From: VRUE01 sp963704515
GTDB lineage: Bacteria; Actinomycetota; Thermoleophilia; Solirubrobacterales; 70-9
Reading direction: 5' to 3'
Length of the DNA: 64,000 bases
Assembly: GCA_963704515.1 (NCBI GenBank)
Contig: OY969913.1
Span: 1,860,001 to 1,924,000 of the forward strand
Translations under genes and position numbers: made by a program
Part shown: positions 41,602-49,787 of the stretch, piece by piece
Layout: each line of letters opens with the position of its first letter
How positions within the stretch are numbered: position 1 is the stretch's first letter
Notes under the pieces: model-generated
Databases searched by the model: none
Told to the model about the DNA's origin: nothing
Seen by the model: the letters and a program-made list of their open reading frames with translations, nothing else

Positions 41602-42029
41602 GGGAAGACCGTGGGGGTGGCGGTTACTCCGGCGCGGATGCCCGATTCGAAGTCGCGGCGGATCCTTGTGGCGACCGCGTTGCTGCGGCGGTCTCGCTCG
41701 AAGCGCTCCAGGTCCAGGCCGAGGTCCTCGGCGCGCTGCCAGAGGTGGGGGTCGTCGACGTGGCCGCGGTCCTCATACAGTGAGTCGACCATCTCGAAGA
41801 AGCGTCCCTGCAGCCCGGCGGCCTCGGCGGCGGCGTGCAGGGCCGGGGCGCGCGGGTGCTTGCTGGCGACGGGGAAGTGGCGGAAGACGACCGTCGCCTC
41901 GCGCGCCGAGATCTCGGCCCAGGCCGAGGCGCAGTGCGGGCAGCCGAGGTCGGCGTAGACGATCAGCTCGGGACCGTCGCCACGCCGATGGTCCTCAGGC
42001 CCGACGGGCGGGACCGCGGCGCTGGTCAG
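41583..42029 (-). pseudogene. DsbA-family thioredoxin-fold remnant
   Basis: An open frame of 148 codons follows the peroxiredoxin stop, encoding GDGPELIVYADLGCPHCASAWAEIS, FRHFPVASKHPRAPALHAAAEAAG and a cis-proline region GVTATPTVF. This is a DsbA-like fold with active site CPHC. No ATG, GTG or TTG lies in frame before the conserved part; the only candidate is a CTG at 42029, one base after the upstream stop (TGAGCTG). An internal ATG at 41792 would lose the active site. The family normally continues past TPTxF with a strand and helix, but here the frame stops inside a palindrome. It is probably degraded; CTG initiation remains possible. Confidence 0.6.
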
Positions 42030-42030
42030 C

Positions 42031-42489
42031 TCAGGCGACAGGGGCGAGAGCGTCGAAGATCAGGTTGGCGCCGGGGATCTCCAGCGGGGTGGGCGACTCG
42101 TGCACCCACTCGACAACGCCCTCCTCGTCGACGAGGACGAGCGAGCGGTTGGCGTGGCCGGTCCTCTCGATGTAGGCGCCGTAGGCGCGGGCCACCTCGC
42201 CCTTGGGCTCGAAGTCGGCGAGCAGCTGGGTGTCGATGCCGAGCTTCTCCTGGAAGGCCTTGTGGGCGAAGCCGCTGTCGACGCTGATCCCCAGCAGGCG
42301 CACGCCCTTGGCCTCGATCTCGGGCTTGACCTCCTGGTAGACCGAGAGCTGGTCGCTGCAGACCGGGCTGAAGTCGAGCGGGTAGAAGACGAGCAGGACC
42401 TTCTCGCCGCGGAAGTCCGAGAGCGAGACCTTCTCCCCGTCCTGGTCGCGGAGGGTGAACTCGGGGGCCGGTTGCCCGGCCTCGATCAC
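42031..42489 (-). CDS. Peroxiredoxin (AhpE-like, 1-Cys type)
   Basis: A 152-residue peroxiredoxin with GTG start overlapping the rpsO stop by 4 bases. The peroxidatic site is FYPLDFSPVCSDQLSVYQ, as in AhpE, without a CX4C resolving cysteine. It reduces peroxides and peroxynitrite, probably with mycothiol or thioredoxin-type reductants. It is inserted in the usual rpsO-pnp neighbourhood. Confidence 0.92.
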   Translation of the reverse strand: MIEAGQPAPEFTLRDQDGEKVSLSDFRGEKVLLVFYPLDFSPVCSDQLSVYQEVKPEIEAKGVRLLGISVDSGFAHKAFQEKLGIDTQLLADFEPKGEVARAYGAYIERTGHANRSLVLVDEEGVVEWVHESPTPLEIPGANLIFDALAPVA

Positions 42490-42755
42490 CGGCGCAGGCC
42501 GAGATCGGCGACCAGAGCGCGGTAGCGCTCGAGGTCGTTGCGTTCGAGGTAGCGCAGCATGCGGCGCCGCTTGCCGACCAGCATCAGCAGGCCGCGGCGC
42601 GAGTGGTGGTCTTTGGCGTGCGCGCGCAGGTGCTCGGTGAGTTCGTTGATCCGCTCGGTGAGCAGCGCGACCTGAACCTCGGCCGAGCCGGTATCGCCGT
42701 CGGCACGGCCGTACTTGCCGATCAGCTCGCTTTTTTTGTCCTTGGTCAGGCTCAT
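42486..42755 (-). CDS. rpsO: 30S ribosomal protein S15
   Basis: Exactly 89 residues, the normal S15 length, from MSLTKDKKSELIGKYG. It contains GDTGSAEVQVALLTERI, HLRAHAKDHHSRRGLLMLVGKRRRML and YLERNDLERYRAL. S15 binds 16S rRNA early in small-subunit assembly. In-frame sequence upstream of the ATG lies in the ribF spacer and was not included. Confidence 0.98.
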   Translation of the reverse strand: MSLTKDKKSELIGKYGRADGDTGSAEVQVALLTERINELTEHLRAHAKDHHSRRGLLMLVGKRRRMLRYLERNDLERYRALVADLGLRR

Positions 42756-42786
42756 CTCGAAAAAAGAACCGTGCTCCTGGCGGAGA

Positions 42787-43674
42787 TCACGGCCGCTGGA
42801 AGCTAGCACAGACGCGCTTCGCGTCCTCAACGTCGATCCGCATCTGGGCGATCAGCTCCTCGACGCCGGCGAAGCGCTTCTCGCCGCGCAGGCGCTCGAC
42901 GAAGGCGACGCGCAGGGTCTGCCCGTAGAGGTCCTCCTCGCGGTCGATCAGGTAGGACTCGATCAGCACCCCGCGGCCGCTCTCGAAAGTCGGCCGCACG
43001 CCGATGTTGACCGCCGCCGGAACGCCGTTGGCGAAGGCGGCGTAGACGCCGTGGCCGGGGATCGCCAGGCGGTCGTTGGGGACCAGGTTGGCGGTCGGGA
43101 AGCCGAGCTCGCGACCGCGCTGGTCGCCGCTAACCACTTCGCCCTCGACCATGAACGGGGCGCCGAGGCAGTGCCGGGCCCCCTCCATGTCGCCGGCGGC
43201 GACCAGGGCGCGGATCCGGGTCGAGGAGACCGTCTCGCCGTCGACCTCGACCAGGGGCACGACCCGCGTCTCGAACTGAGCGTGCGCCGCCAACATCGCC
43301 GGGTCGCCTTTCGCCTTGGCGCCGAAGCGGAAGTTCTCGCCGACCGAGACGCGCTCCGCGGTCAGCCGCTCGACCAGCACCCGCTCGATGAACTGCTCGG
43401 CGCCGAGCGCGGCGAACTCGCGGTCGAAGGGGATCACGACCAGCTCGCGCACGCCGAGGCCCTCGATCACATCGCGCTTCACGCCGAAGGGCATGATCAG
43501 CTTCGGCAGCGCCGCCGGGTGGAGGACTTCCAGGGGGTGCGGATCGAAGGTGAGCACCGTGTCGGCATCGTCGATCACCGCCTGGTGTCCCCTGTGGACG
43601 CCGTCGAAGGTCCCGATCGCAACGTGCCGCGCCCGCGGCTCGGCGTCCGGCAGCGAGGTGACCTGGATGCTCAC
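42787..43674 (-). CDS. ribF: Bifunctional riboflavin kinase/FAD synthetase
   Basis: A 295-residue protein. The N-terminal nucleotidyltransferase domain has IGTFDGVHRGHQAVI and VSSTRIRALVAAGDM. The C-terminal flavokinase domain has GRELGFPTANLVP, GVYAAFANG and a C-terminal ESYLIDREEDLYGQ. It makes FMN and FAD from riboflavin. The GTG start (GTGAGC) lies 9 bases downstream of a Family II palindrome whose arm supplies GGAAGGG as the likely Shine-Dalgarno. Confidence 0.95.
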   Translation of the reverse strand: MSIQVTSLPDAEPRARHVAIGTFDGVHRGHQAVIDDADTVLTFDPHPLEVLHPAALPKLIMPFGVKRDVIEGLGVRELVVIPFDREFAALGAEQFIERVLVERLTAERVSVGENFRFGAKAKGDPAMLAAHAQFETRVVPLVEVDGETVSSTRIRALVAAGDMEGARHCLGAPFMVEGEVVSGDQRGRELGFPTANLVPNDRLAIPGHGVYAAFANGVPAAVNIGVRPTFESGRGVLIESYLIDREEDLYGQTLRVAFVERLRGEKRFAGVEELIAQMRIDVEDAKRVCASFQRP

Positions 43675-43683
43675 CGCACGCCC

Positions 43684-43730
43684 TTCCGGTGCGCTTTATC
43701 CGGGCACAGCGGGGCAAAGGCGCACCGGAA
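43684..43730 (-). repeat. Family II palindromic element, copy A (truB-ribF spacer)
   Basis: A 47-nt palindrome with 11-bp perfect arms, TTCCGGTGCGC and GCGCACCGGAA, around a 25-nt centre. The arms are identical to those of the copy at 58373-58419, and the centre has the same length with about half its positions shared. It fills most of the spacer between the truB stop and the ribF start. Read on the coding strand its last bases form part of the ribF ribosome binding site. Confidence 0.85.
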
Positions 43731-43732
43731 CC

Positions 43733-44386
43733 TCATCTCAGGGCCTCCGTCACCGATGGGACCAGGTCGCCGATCTGGCCGAGGGTCAGCTCGGTGCCCG
43801 CGTCGCTGACTTTGAACGGGCCGATCGCGGTGCGGCGCAGCTCGGCGCAGTAGGCGTCCTCGAGGGTCTCGATCAGGGTGCGGATGTAGGTGCCGGCAGA
43901 GCATTCGATCTCGAATTCGGCGCTGTCGCGATCGCGGTCGAGCAACTCGGCACGGTAAACCTCCACGTCGCGTGGCGGCGTCTCGACCTCCTCGCCGCGA
44001 TGCGCCTTGCGGTAGAGCCGCTCGCCGCCGACGCGCACCGCCGAGGTCATCGGCACCCGCTGGCGCACCGTGCCGGTCGGCAGCCCGAGCGAGCTCGGCA
44101 GGCGCCCCGTCTCGCGCAGCTCGCCGTCGGGATCGCCGCTGCTCGAGCGCCATCCCAGCCGGGCCTTGGCGACGTAGGTCTTCGGCAGGCCGACCAGAAA
44201 GCGCTGCAGGCGAGTCGCCCGGCCGATCAGGACGAGCAGCAAACCGGTGGCGAAGGGATCGAGGGTGCCCGCGTGGCCCACCTTGCCGCCGCGCTCCCGA
44301 CGGACAGCGGCCACGACGTCGTGCGAGGTCTTGCCGGGAGGCTTGTCGAAGAGGAGCACCGATCCCTCGCCGTGGGCCGGCCTCAC
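43733..44386 (-). CDS. truB: tRNA pseudouridine-55 synthase
   Basis: A 217-residue TruB with catalytic aspartate in HAGTLDPFATGLLLVLIG (D43). It has LLFDKPPGKTSHDVV at the start, and SAVRVGGERLYRKAHRGEEVE and CSAGTYIRTLIETLE further on. It is shorter than typical (about 290-310) because it lacks most of a C-terminal PUA-like region. It makes pseudouridine 55 in the T loop of tRNAs. It sits 2 bases after the DHH phosphoesterase gene. Confidence 0.93.
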   Translation of the reverse strand: MRPAHGEGSVLLFDKPPGKTSHDVVAAVRRERGGKVGHAGTLDPFATGLLLVLIGRATRLQRFLVGLPKTYVAKARLGWRSSSGDPDGELRETGRLPSSLGLPTGTVRQRVPMTSAVRVGGERLYRKAHRGEEVETPPRDVEVYRAELLDRDRDSAEFEIECSAGTYIRTLIETLEDAYCAELRRTAIGPFKVSDAGTELTLGQIGDLVPSVTEALR

Positions 44387-44388
44387 GC

Positions 44389-45393
44389 TCAGGGCCCGAG
44401 CTGGGCGGTGACCTCGCCGCAGAGGAAGCTGACCAGCTCCTCCAACTCGAGGTCGGTGGAAAATCCCGCTGCTCGCTTGTGGCCCCCTCCCCCGTGCTGG
44501 CGGGCGATCGCCGAGACGTCGATCTCGCCGCCGCTGGAGCGCAGGCTGACCTTGCGCGCGGCCCGGCCGCGGTCGCCCTGGTCGCGGATCAGCGCCGCCA
44601 CCTTGGAGCCCTCGACCGAGCGCAGGTGGTCGATGATCCCCTCGGTCATCTCCTCCCCCGCCCCGGTCGCCTCGTAGTCGGCGGCGGTGATGTAGGCGAC
44701 GACCAGGCGCTCGCCGCAGTAGCGGCGGATGCCGTCGAGGGCGCGCGAGAGCAGGCGCAGCTTCTCCAGCGGCACGTGCTCGTAGAGGCGGCGGTAGGTC
44801 TCGTCGACGGCGACCCCGGCGTCGATCAGCTCGGCGGCGATCCGGTGCGTGTGGGCGTTGGTGTTCTCGTACATGAACTTGCCCGTGTCGGTGATCAGGC
44901 CGACGTAGAGGGCGGCGGCGATCTCCGGGGTGATCTCGACCCCGAGCAGGATCGCCAGCTCGTAGACGATCTCGGCGGTGCAGGAGGCGGCGGTGTCGAC
45001 CAGGTTGACGTCGCCGAACAGGGTGTTGTCGTGGTGGTGGTCGACGTTGATGCGGAAGTTGTCGCCGTCGCTGAGGAACTCGACCGGCATCCGGTCGATG
45101 TTGCCGCAGTCGAGGAAGACCACGGTGCGATCGGCCATGTCGGCGGGCGGCTCGTGGAAGACCTCCTCGAGCGGCAGGAAGCGGTACTCGACCGGCAGCG
45201 GGAACTCCTTCGCCGCCATGAACATCACCGAGTCCTTGCCCAACTGGGTGAGCAGGTGGTGCATGCCGAGCAGCGAGCCGAGCGCGTCGCCGTCGGGCCC
45301 CTCGTGGGCGGTGAGCAGGAAGCGCTGGCGGCCGCGGATCTCATCGGCAACCCGCTCCAGCTCGGCGGTGGCGAGGCCCGTGGGGGCGTTCAT
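44389..45393 (-). CDS. nrnA: DHH-family nanoRNase/pAp phosphatase
   Basis: A 334-residue DHH/DHHA1 protein. Metal-binding motifs are HEGPDGDALGS, FLDCGN, NVDHHHDN and LITDTGKF. The DHHA1 domain ends in the RNA-binding GGGGHKRAAG. It degrades very short oligoribonucleotides and dephosphorylates pAp. It is coupled to rbfA by a 4-base overlap, a conserved place for this gene in actinobacteria. Confidence 0.92.
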   Translation of the reverse strand: MNAPTGLATAELERVADEIRGRQRFLLTAHEGPDGDALGSLLGMHHLLTQLGKDSVMFMAAKEFPLPVEYRFLPLEEVFHEPPADMADRTVVFLDCGNIDRMPVEFLSDGDNFRINVDHHHDNTLFGDVNLVDTAASCTAEIVYELAILLGVEITPEIAAALYVGLITDTGKFMYENTNAHTHRIAAELIDAGVAVDETYRRLYEHVPLEKLRLLSRALDGIRRYCGERLVVAYITAADYEATGAGEEMTEGIIDHLRSVEGSKVAALIRDQGDRGRAARKVSLRSSGGEIDVSAIARQHGGGGHKRAAGFSTDLELEELVSFLCGEVTAQLGP

Positions 45394-45731
45394 GCCTCCC
45401 CCTCCTCCTCCAGCAGGCGCGAGATCCGCATGCCCTTCTCGACCGTCTCGTCGTAGTGGAAGTCGAGCTTCGGAGTCCGCTTCATGCGGGTCTCGGCCGC
45501 GATCTTCGCCTGCAGGATGCCGTGGGAGTTGCGCAGTCCGGTCAGGGTCGCCTCCCGCTCCTGCTCGGAGCCGAGCACGCTGAAGTACACCTTGGCGGCG
45601 CGCAGGTCTGGGCTGGTCTCCACGGAGGTCACGGTCACGAAGCCGATGCGCGGGTCGCTCAACTCGGCGATGGCGGCGCCGATCACCTCGCGGAGCACCT
45701 CGTTGATGCGGCGCATGCGAGGGGTGGCCAT
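45390..45731 (-). CDS. rbfA: Ribosome-binding factor A
   Basis: A 113-residue RbfA with MRRINEVLREVIGAAIAELSDPRIGFVTVTSVETSPDLRAAKVYF compressed into the usual KH-like fold (quoted motif parts: EVLREVIGAAI, DPRIGFVTVTSVE, PDLRAAKVYFSV). It assists 16S rRNA 5'-end maturation during 30S assembly. It starts one base after the infB stop. Confidence 0.95.
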   Translation of the reverse strand: MATPRMRRINEVLREVIGAAIAELSDPRIGFVTVTSVETSPDLRAAKVYFSVLGSEQEREATLTGLRNSHGILQAKIAAETRMKRTPKLDFHYDETVEKGMRISRLLEEEGEA

Positions 45732-45732
45732 C

Positions 45733-47997
45733 CTACTCCAGGGTCTGCTCGACCTGCTTCGTCTTGAAGAACTCCAGCACGTCGCCCTCCTTGACGTCAG
45801 CGTAGCCGTCGAGGACGATGCCGCACTCCTGGCCCTCCTCGACCTCCTGAACGTTGTCTTTGAAGCGGCGCAGGGAGCCGAGTTTGCCGTCCCAGATGAC
45901 GGTGCCCTCGCGCACCAGGCGGACGCTGGCGTCGCGGGCGACGCGGCCCTCGTTGACGATGCAGCCGGCGATGCGGCCGACCTTGGAGGCCTTGAAGGTC
46001 TGCTTGACCTCGGCCTCGCCGAGCGTTTCCTCGACCTCGACCGCCTCGAGCATGCCCTCCATCGCGTTGCGCAGGTCCTCGGTGATTTTGTAGATGACCG
46101 AGTAGGTGCGGACGTCGACGCCCTCGCGCTCAGCGGCGCGGCGGGCGTCGGCGAGCGGGCGCACGTTGAAGCCGATGATGATCGCTTCCGAGGCCGCGGC
46201 GAGCATCACGTCGGACTCGTTGATGCCACCGGTCTGGGAGTGGATGATGTTGATCCCGACCTGCTCCTGGGGGACCTTGGCGATCTCGTCCTGGAGAGCC
46301 TCCAGCGAGCCGGCGACATCGGCCTTGAGGACGATGTTGAGCTCCTTGATCTCGCCCTCCTGGACCCTCGAGAAGACCTCCTCGAGGCTGACCTTGCGCG
46401 CCTGGCGCCGGGCCAGCGCCTCGGTCTTCAGCCGGTTGGCCCGCTCCTGGGCCTCCTGGCGGGCGCGGCGGTCGTTCTCGACCGCGTGGACGAACTCCCC
46501 CGCATCGGCGACGCCGTCAAAGCCGAGCACCTCGACCGGCATCCCCGGCCCGGCGCTCTCGACCCGGGTGCCGGTGAAGTCGTGCATCGCCCGCACCCGG
46601 CCCCACTGCGGTCCGGCGACGAGCGAGTCGCCGACCTTCAGCGTGCCGCGCTGGACCAGGATCGTGACGACCGGGCCGCGGCCCGGATCGAGCTGGGACT
46701 CGACCACGGTGCCCGAGGCGGGCGCCTCGGGGTTGGCGCCAAGCTCCTCCAGCTCGGTGACCAGGAGGATCATCTCGAGCAGCTTGTCGAGGCCTTCGCG
46801 GGTCTTGGCGGAGACGTCGACGTAGACGGTGTCGCCGCCCCAGTCCTCGGGGGTGAGCCCGTCGGCGGCGAGCTCGTTGCGGACCCGGTCGGGCTGAGCG
46901 CCCTCCTTGTCGATCTTGTTGACCGCGATCAGGATCGGCACGTCGGCGGCGCGGGCGTGGTCGATCGCCTCTTTGGTCTGCGGCATGACGCCGTCGTCGG
47001 CGGCGACGACGACCACGGCGATGTCGGTGACCTTGGCGCCACGGGCGCGCATCGCGGTGAACGCGGCGTGGCCGGGCGTGTCGAGGAAGGTGATCGTCTT
47101 CGCGTCGTGGTGGACCTGGTATGCGCCGATGTGCTGGGTGATGCCGCCCGCCTCGCCGGCGGCGACCTCGGTCTCGCGAATCGCGTCGAGCAGCGAGGTC
47201 TTGCCGTGGTCGACGTGGCCCATGATCGTCACGACCGGCGGCCGGTCGACCAGCTCCTCGTCGGAGTCCTCGAACTCGGGCGCGGCCGGCTCCTCGTCGG
47301 CGGCGGTGACGACTTCGATCTTGCGGTCGTACTCGTCGGCGATCGCCTTGATCGACTCGTCGGTGAGGGTCTGGGTGAGGGTCGCCATCTCGCCCATCAT
47401 CATCAGCTTCTTGATCACCTCGGCGCTGCCCAGGCCGAGCAGCTCGGCGACCTCGCGTACGGTCGCCCCGGCCGGGACGACGGTCGCCTCCGGCTCGGCG
47501 GCCGCCTCGACCCTGGGCGGCGGCTCCTCGAGCAGCGGCCGGCGTCGGCGCCCACCGCGGCGGCGAGGCGGGCGCTGCGGCGGTGGCCCGCCCATCTGGT
47601 CGCGCCGCGATGCCTGCGAGTCGATCACCACGCGTCGCTTTTTCGAAGACCCCCCACCGGCCTGCGCCCCGGCCTGCCCATCGGCCTTGGGCCGCACGGG
47701 CGTCTGGGAGGCCTGAGACTTGGGAGCGGGTTTGGCGGCGGGCGCCTGGGTCTGCGCTTTGGGCCGCGCGGCTGGCTTGGCCGCCGGTTTCGCCGGCGCC
47801 TCAGTGGCGGGAGCCTGGGGTTTTGGCGCGGCAGCGGGCGCCACCCCGTCGCCGTCGATCGCCTTCAGGGCGACAGCCTCGTCAACGCTGGAAGAAGCGG
47901 TTTTTACATCGACCCCAGCCTTCTTCAGCGCAGCGACAAGCGCCTTGCTCTCGAGCCCCTTCGCTTTCGCGATCTCATGAACCCGCTTCTTAGCCAC
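45733..47997 (-). CDS. infB: Translation initiation factor IF-2
   Basis: A 754-residue IF-2, shorter than many actinobacterial homologues because the Pro/Ala/Lys-rich N-terminal region is reduced. The N-terminal IF2_N motif (KKRVHEIAKAKGLESK) is present. The G domain has MGHVDHGKTSLLD, DTPGHAAFTAMRARGA and AVNKIDKEG. Domains II-IV follow, with the fMet-tRNA-binding C-terminus. The start shares one base with the nusA stop (TAGTG). Confidence 0.97.
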   Translation of the reverse strand: MAKKRVHEIAKAKGLESKALVAALKKAGVDVKTASSSVDEAVALKAIDGDGVAPAAAPKPQAPATEAPAKPAAKPAARPKAQTQAPAAKPAPKSQASQTPVRPKADGQAGAQAGGGSSKKRRVVIDSQASRRDQMGGPPPQRPPRRRGGRRRRPLLEEPPPRVEAAAEPEATVVPAGATVREVAELLGLGSAEVIKKLMMMGEMATLTQTLTDESIKAIADEYDRKIEVVTAADEEPAAPEFEDSDEELVDRPPVVTIMGHVDHGKTSLLDAIRETEVAAGEAGGITQHIGAYQVHHDAKTITFLDTPGHAAFTAMRARGAKVTDIAVVVVAADDGVMPQTKEAIDHARAADVPILIAVNKIDKEGAQPDRVRNELAADGLTPEDWGGDTVYVDVSAKTREGLDKLLEMILLVTELEELGANPEAPASGTVVESQLDPGRGPVVTILVQRGTLKVGDSLVAGPQWGRVRAMHDFTGTRVESAGPGMPVEVLGFDGVADAGEFVHAVENDRRARQEAQERANRLKTEALARRQARKVSLEEVFSRVQEGEIKELNIVLKADVAGSLEALQDEIAKVPQEQVGINIIHSQTGGINESDVMLAAASEAIIIGFNVRPLADARRAAEREGVDVRTYSVIYKITEDLRNAMEGMLEAVEVEETLGEAEVKQTFKASKVGRIAGCIVNEGRVARDASVRLVREGTVIWDGKLGSLRRFKDNVQEVEEGQECGIVLDGYADVKEGDVLEFFKTKQVEQTLE

Positions 47998-49463
47998 TAC
48001 GCCTGCTCTGCCTCCTCGGCAACAGCCTCGGGCTCCTCGGTCTCGGCCGCCGGCTCCTCCTCGGGCTCTGCGGTCTCCGTGGGAGCCTCCTCGACGAACG
48101 CCGCTTCCGCCTTGGCGACGATCTCTTCGACCTGGCCCTGATCGGCGTCGGGGTCGGCGAGGATTTCGACCTCGGCCTCGGCGACCGCGCCGAGCACCGC
48201 CATCTGGTTGGTCTGGAAGCGGCTCAGCGCCTGGTGCTGGGGCAGGCCGCAGTAGGTCGAGCCGGCGATCGCCGCGTTGGGGCAGCGGCGGCCGGTGGTC
48301 AGCGCCGCCATGCAGCGGCCGTCAAAGGCCTCTTCGCCCTGGTAGTCCTCCTCGACGTCTTCGGCGGCGAACTCGGTCTCCGACTTGATGTCGACGCGCC
48401 AGCCGGTGAGGCGGGCGGCGAGGCGGGCGTTCTGGCCGTCCCGGCCGATCGCCAGCGAGAGCTGGTCGTCGGGGACGATCACCGTCGCCTGGCGCTCGTC
48501 GTCGTCGACGATCACCTCGCGCACGCGCGCCGGCGAGAGCGCCTTGGCGACGAAGCGGGCGGGCTCGTCGTTGTGGGGGATGATGTCGATCTTCTCGCCG
48601 CGCAGCTCGGAGACGACCATCCGCACCCGCGAGCCGCGCGGGCCGACGCAGGCGCCGACCGGGTCGACCCCGTCGGCATGGGAGATGACGGCGATCTTCG
48701 AGCGGTAGCCGGGCTCGCGGGCGACGCCGACGATCTCGACCAGCTTGTCGGCGATCTCCGGCACCTCCATCTCGAAGAGTTTCTTGATCAGCTCGGAGCT
48801 GCGCCGCGAGACGACGATCGCCGGCCCTTTGGTCGAGTCGGAGACATCGGTGATCACCGCCTTGACCCGCATGCCGTGGTCGTAGCGCTCGTTGTAGACC
48901 TGCTCGGACTTGGGCAGCAGCGCCTCGACCCGCTCGCGCAGCTGGACCAGCGTGTAGCGCTTGTCCGACTGCTGGATGATCCCGGTGATCAGCTCGCCGA
49001 CCCGGTCCTGGTACTCCTCGAACATCATCATCCGTTCGGCCTCGCGGATGCGCTGCAGGATCACCTGCTTGGCGGTCTGCGCGGCGATCCGGCCAAAGTC
49101 GTCGGGGGTGACGTCGCGGGTGCTGATCTGGTCCTCGTAGGGGGCGATCATCTCCGGGTCGAGCTCGGGATCCTCGGGCTCCTTCAGCTCGCCGGTCTCC
49201 GGGTCGATCTCGCGCTCTTCCTCCTCCTGCGCCTCGGCCGCCTCGGCGAGCAGCTTCTCCTCGAGCTCGGGCGGCAGGATCAGTTCGAAGACGCGGAAAT
49301 CGCCGGTCTCGTGGTCGAGGTCGACGCGGGCGTATTTCGCCGCTCCGGGGGTCTTCTTGTAAGCCGAGAGGAGTGCGTCGGCGAGCGCGTCCATCAGCTT
49401 GTCGGCGGAGATCCCCTTCTCCTGCTCGAGCGCCCTTACTGCGTCGACGATCTCTTTACTCAC
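47997..49463 (-). CDS. nusA: Transcription termination/antitermination protein NusA with C-terminal Cys/His motif
   Basis: A 488-residue NusA. The N-terminal RNA-polymerase-binding domain holds an acidic insert (about 70-105). S1 (about 175-245) and two KH domains follow, with GACVGPRGSRVRMV and LSLAIGRDGQNARLAARLTGW. Beyond residue 375 is an unusual extension: RCMAALTTGRRCPNAAIAG, then STYCGLPQH (C384, C394, C405, H410), resembling a small zinc knuckle, followed by an acidic Glu/Ala tail. NusA modulates pausing and termination. GTG start overlaps the rimP stop. Confidence 0.94.
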   Translation of the reverse strand: MSKEIVDAVRALEQEKGISADKLMDALADALLSAYKKTPGAAKYARVDLDHETGDFRVFELILPPELEEKLLAEAAEAQEEEEREIDPETGELKEPEDPELDPEMIAPYEDQISTRDVTPDDFGRIAAQTAKQVILQRIREAERMMMFEEYQDRVGELITGIIQQSDKRYTLVQLRERVEALLPKSEQVYNERYDHGMRVKAVITDVSDSTKGPAIVVSRRSSELIKKLFEMEVPEIADKLVEIVGVAREPGYRSKIAVISHADGVDPVGACVGPRGSRVRMVVSELRGEKIDIIPHNDEPARFVAKALSPARVREVIVDDDERQATVIVPDDQLSLAIGRDGQNARLAARLTGWRVDIKSETEFAAEDVEEDYQGEEAFDGRCMAALTTGRRCPNAAIAGSTYCGLPQHQALSRFQTNQMAVLGAVAEAEVEILADPDADQGQVEEIVAKAEAAFVEEAPTETAEPEEEPAAETEEPEAVAEEAEQA

Positions 49464-49699
49464 GAGGTCTCCTTGAGGTTGCGGTACTTGGGGCCGGGCG
49501 AGGAGACCTCCAGCGAGTAGTCCGCGCGCAGGTGGTTGAGGTGGTGCGTCACCCGTTCGCAGAGGGCGAGGTCGACGCCGCCCGGGTGGTCGATGAAAAG
49601 GCGCAGCGCTTCTTTGCTCGGCTGCTCGACCGCGATCAGGTCGAGCTCGGAATCAAGCTCGCAAAGCTGTTGCTGGATGTCCTGCTGGAGGTCTGCCAT
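49460..49699 (-). CDS. rimP: RimP-like protein, N-terminal domain only
   Basis: A 79-residue protein. It resembles the RimP N-terminal domain: ALRLFIDHPGGVDLALCERVTHHLN and YSLEVSSPGPKYRN. The family is usually about 150 residues, with an SH3-like C-terminal domain after the SSPG motif, where this protein stops. The frame is intact and overlaps nusA by 4 bases (GTGA), so it is not an obvious frameshift. Position before nusA-infB-rbfA matches rimP everywhere. RimP matures the 30S subunit. Confidence 0.82.
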   Translation of the reverse strand: MADLQQDIQQQLCELDSELDLIAVEQPSKEALRLFIDHPGGVDLALCERVTHHLNHLRADYSLEVSSPGPKYRNLKETS

Positions 49700-49712
49700 G
49701 GGTTGAAGCCGT

Positions 49713-49736
49713 AAAAAAAGTGGGCCAGGCCCACTT
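49713..49736 (-). terminator. Intrinsic terminator upstream of rimP-nusA
   Basis: Read on the minus strand, AAGTGGGCC-T-GGCCCACTT forms a 9-bp stem with a very short loop and runs straight into TTTTTTT. It lies 52 bases past the coaBC stop and 13 bases before the rimP ATG. It can end coaBC transcripts. If the -10 at 49771-49776 is used it sits in the leader of the rimP-nusA-infB operon, where it would act as an attenuator. Confidence 0.92.
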
Positions 49737-49770
49737 CGGGTACTGCGGGTGAGACGAAAAGCTTGGGGCG

Positions 49771-49776
49771 AGTATA
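49771..49776 (-). promoter_or_regulatory. Candidate -10 element for the rimP-nusA-infB operon
   Basis: TATACT on the minus strand, 11 bases past the coaBC stop and about 72 bases before the rimP start. No convincing -35 was found at 16-18 bases upstream, so this rests on the -10 alone. The same hexamer occurs in the mihF promoter, where the -35 is better. Confidence 0.4.
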
Positions 49777-49787
49777 GCTCGCCTGCG

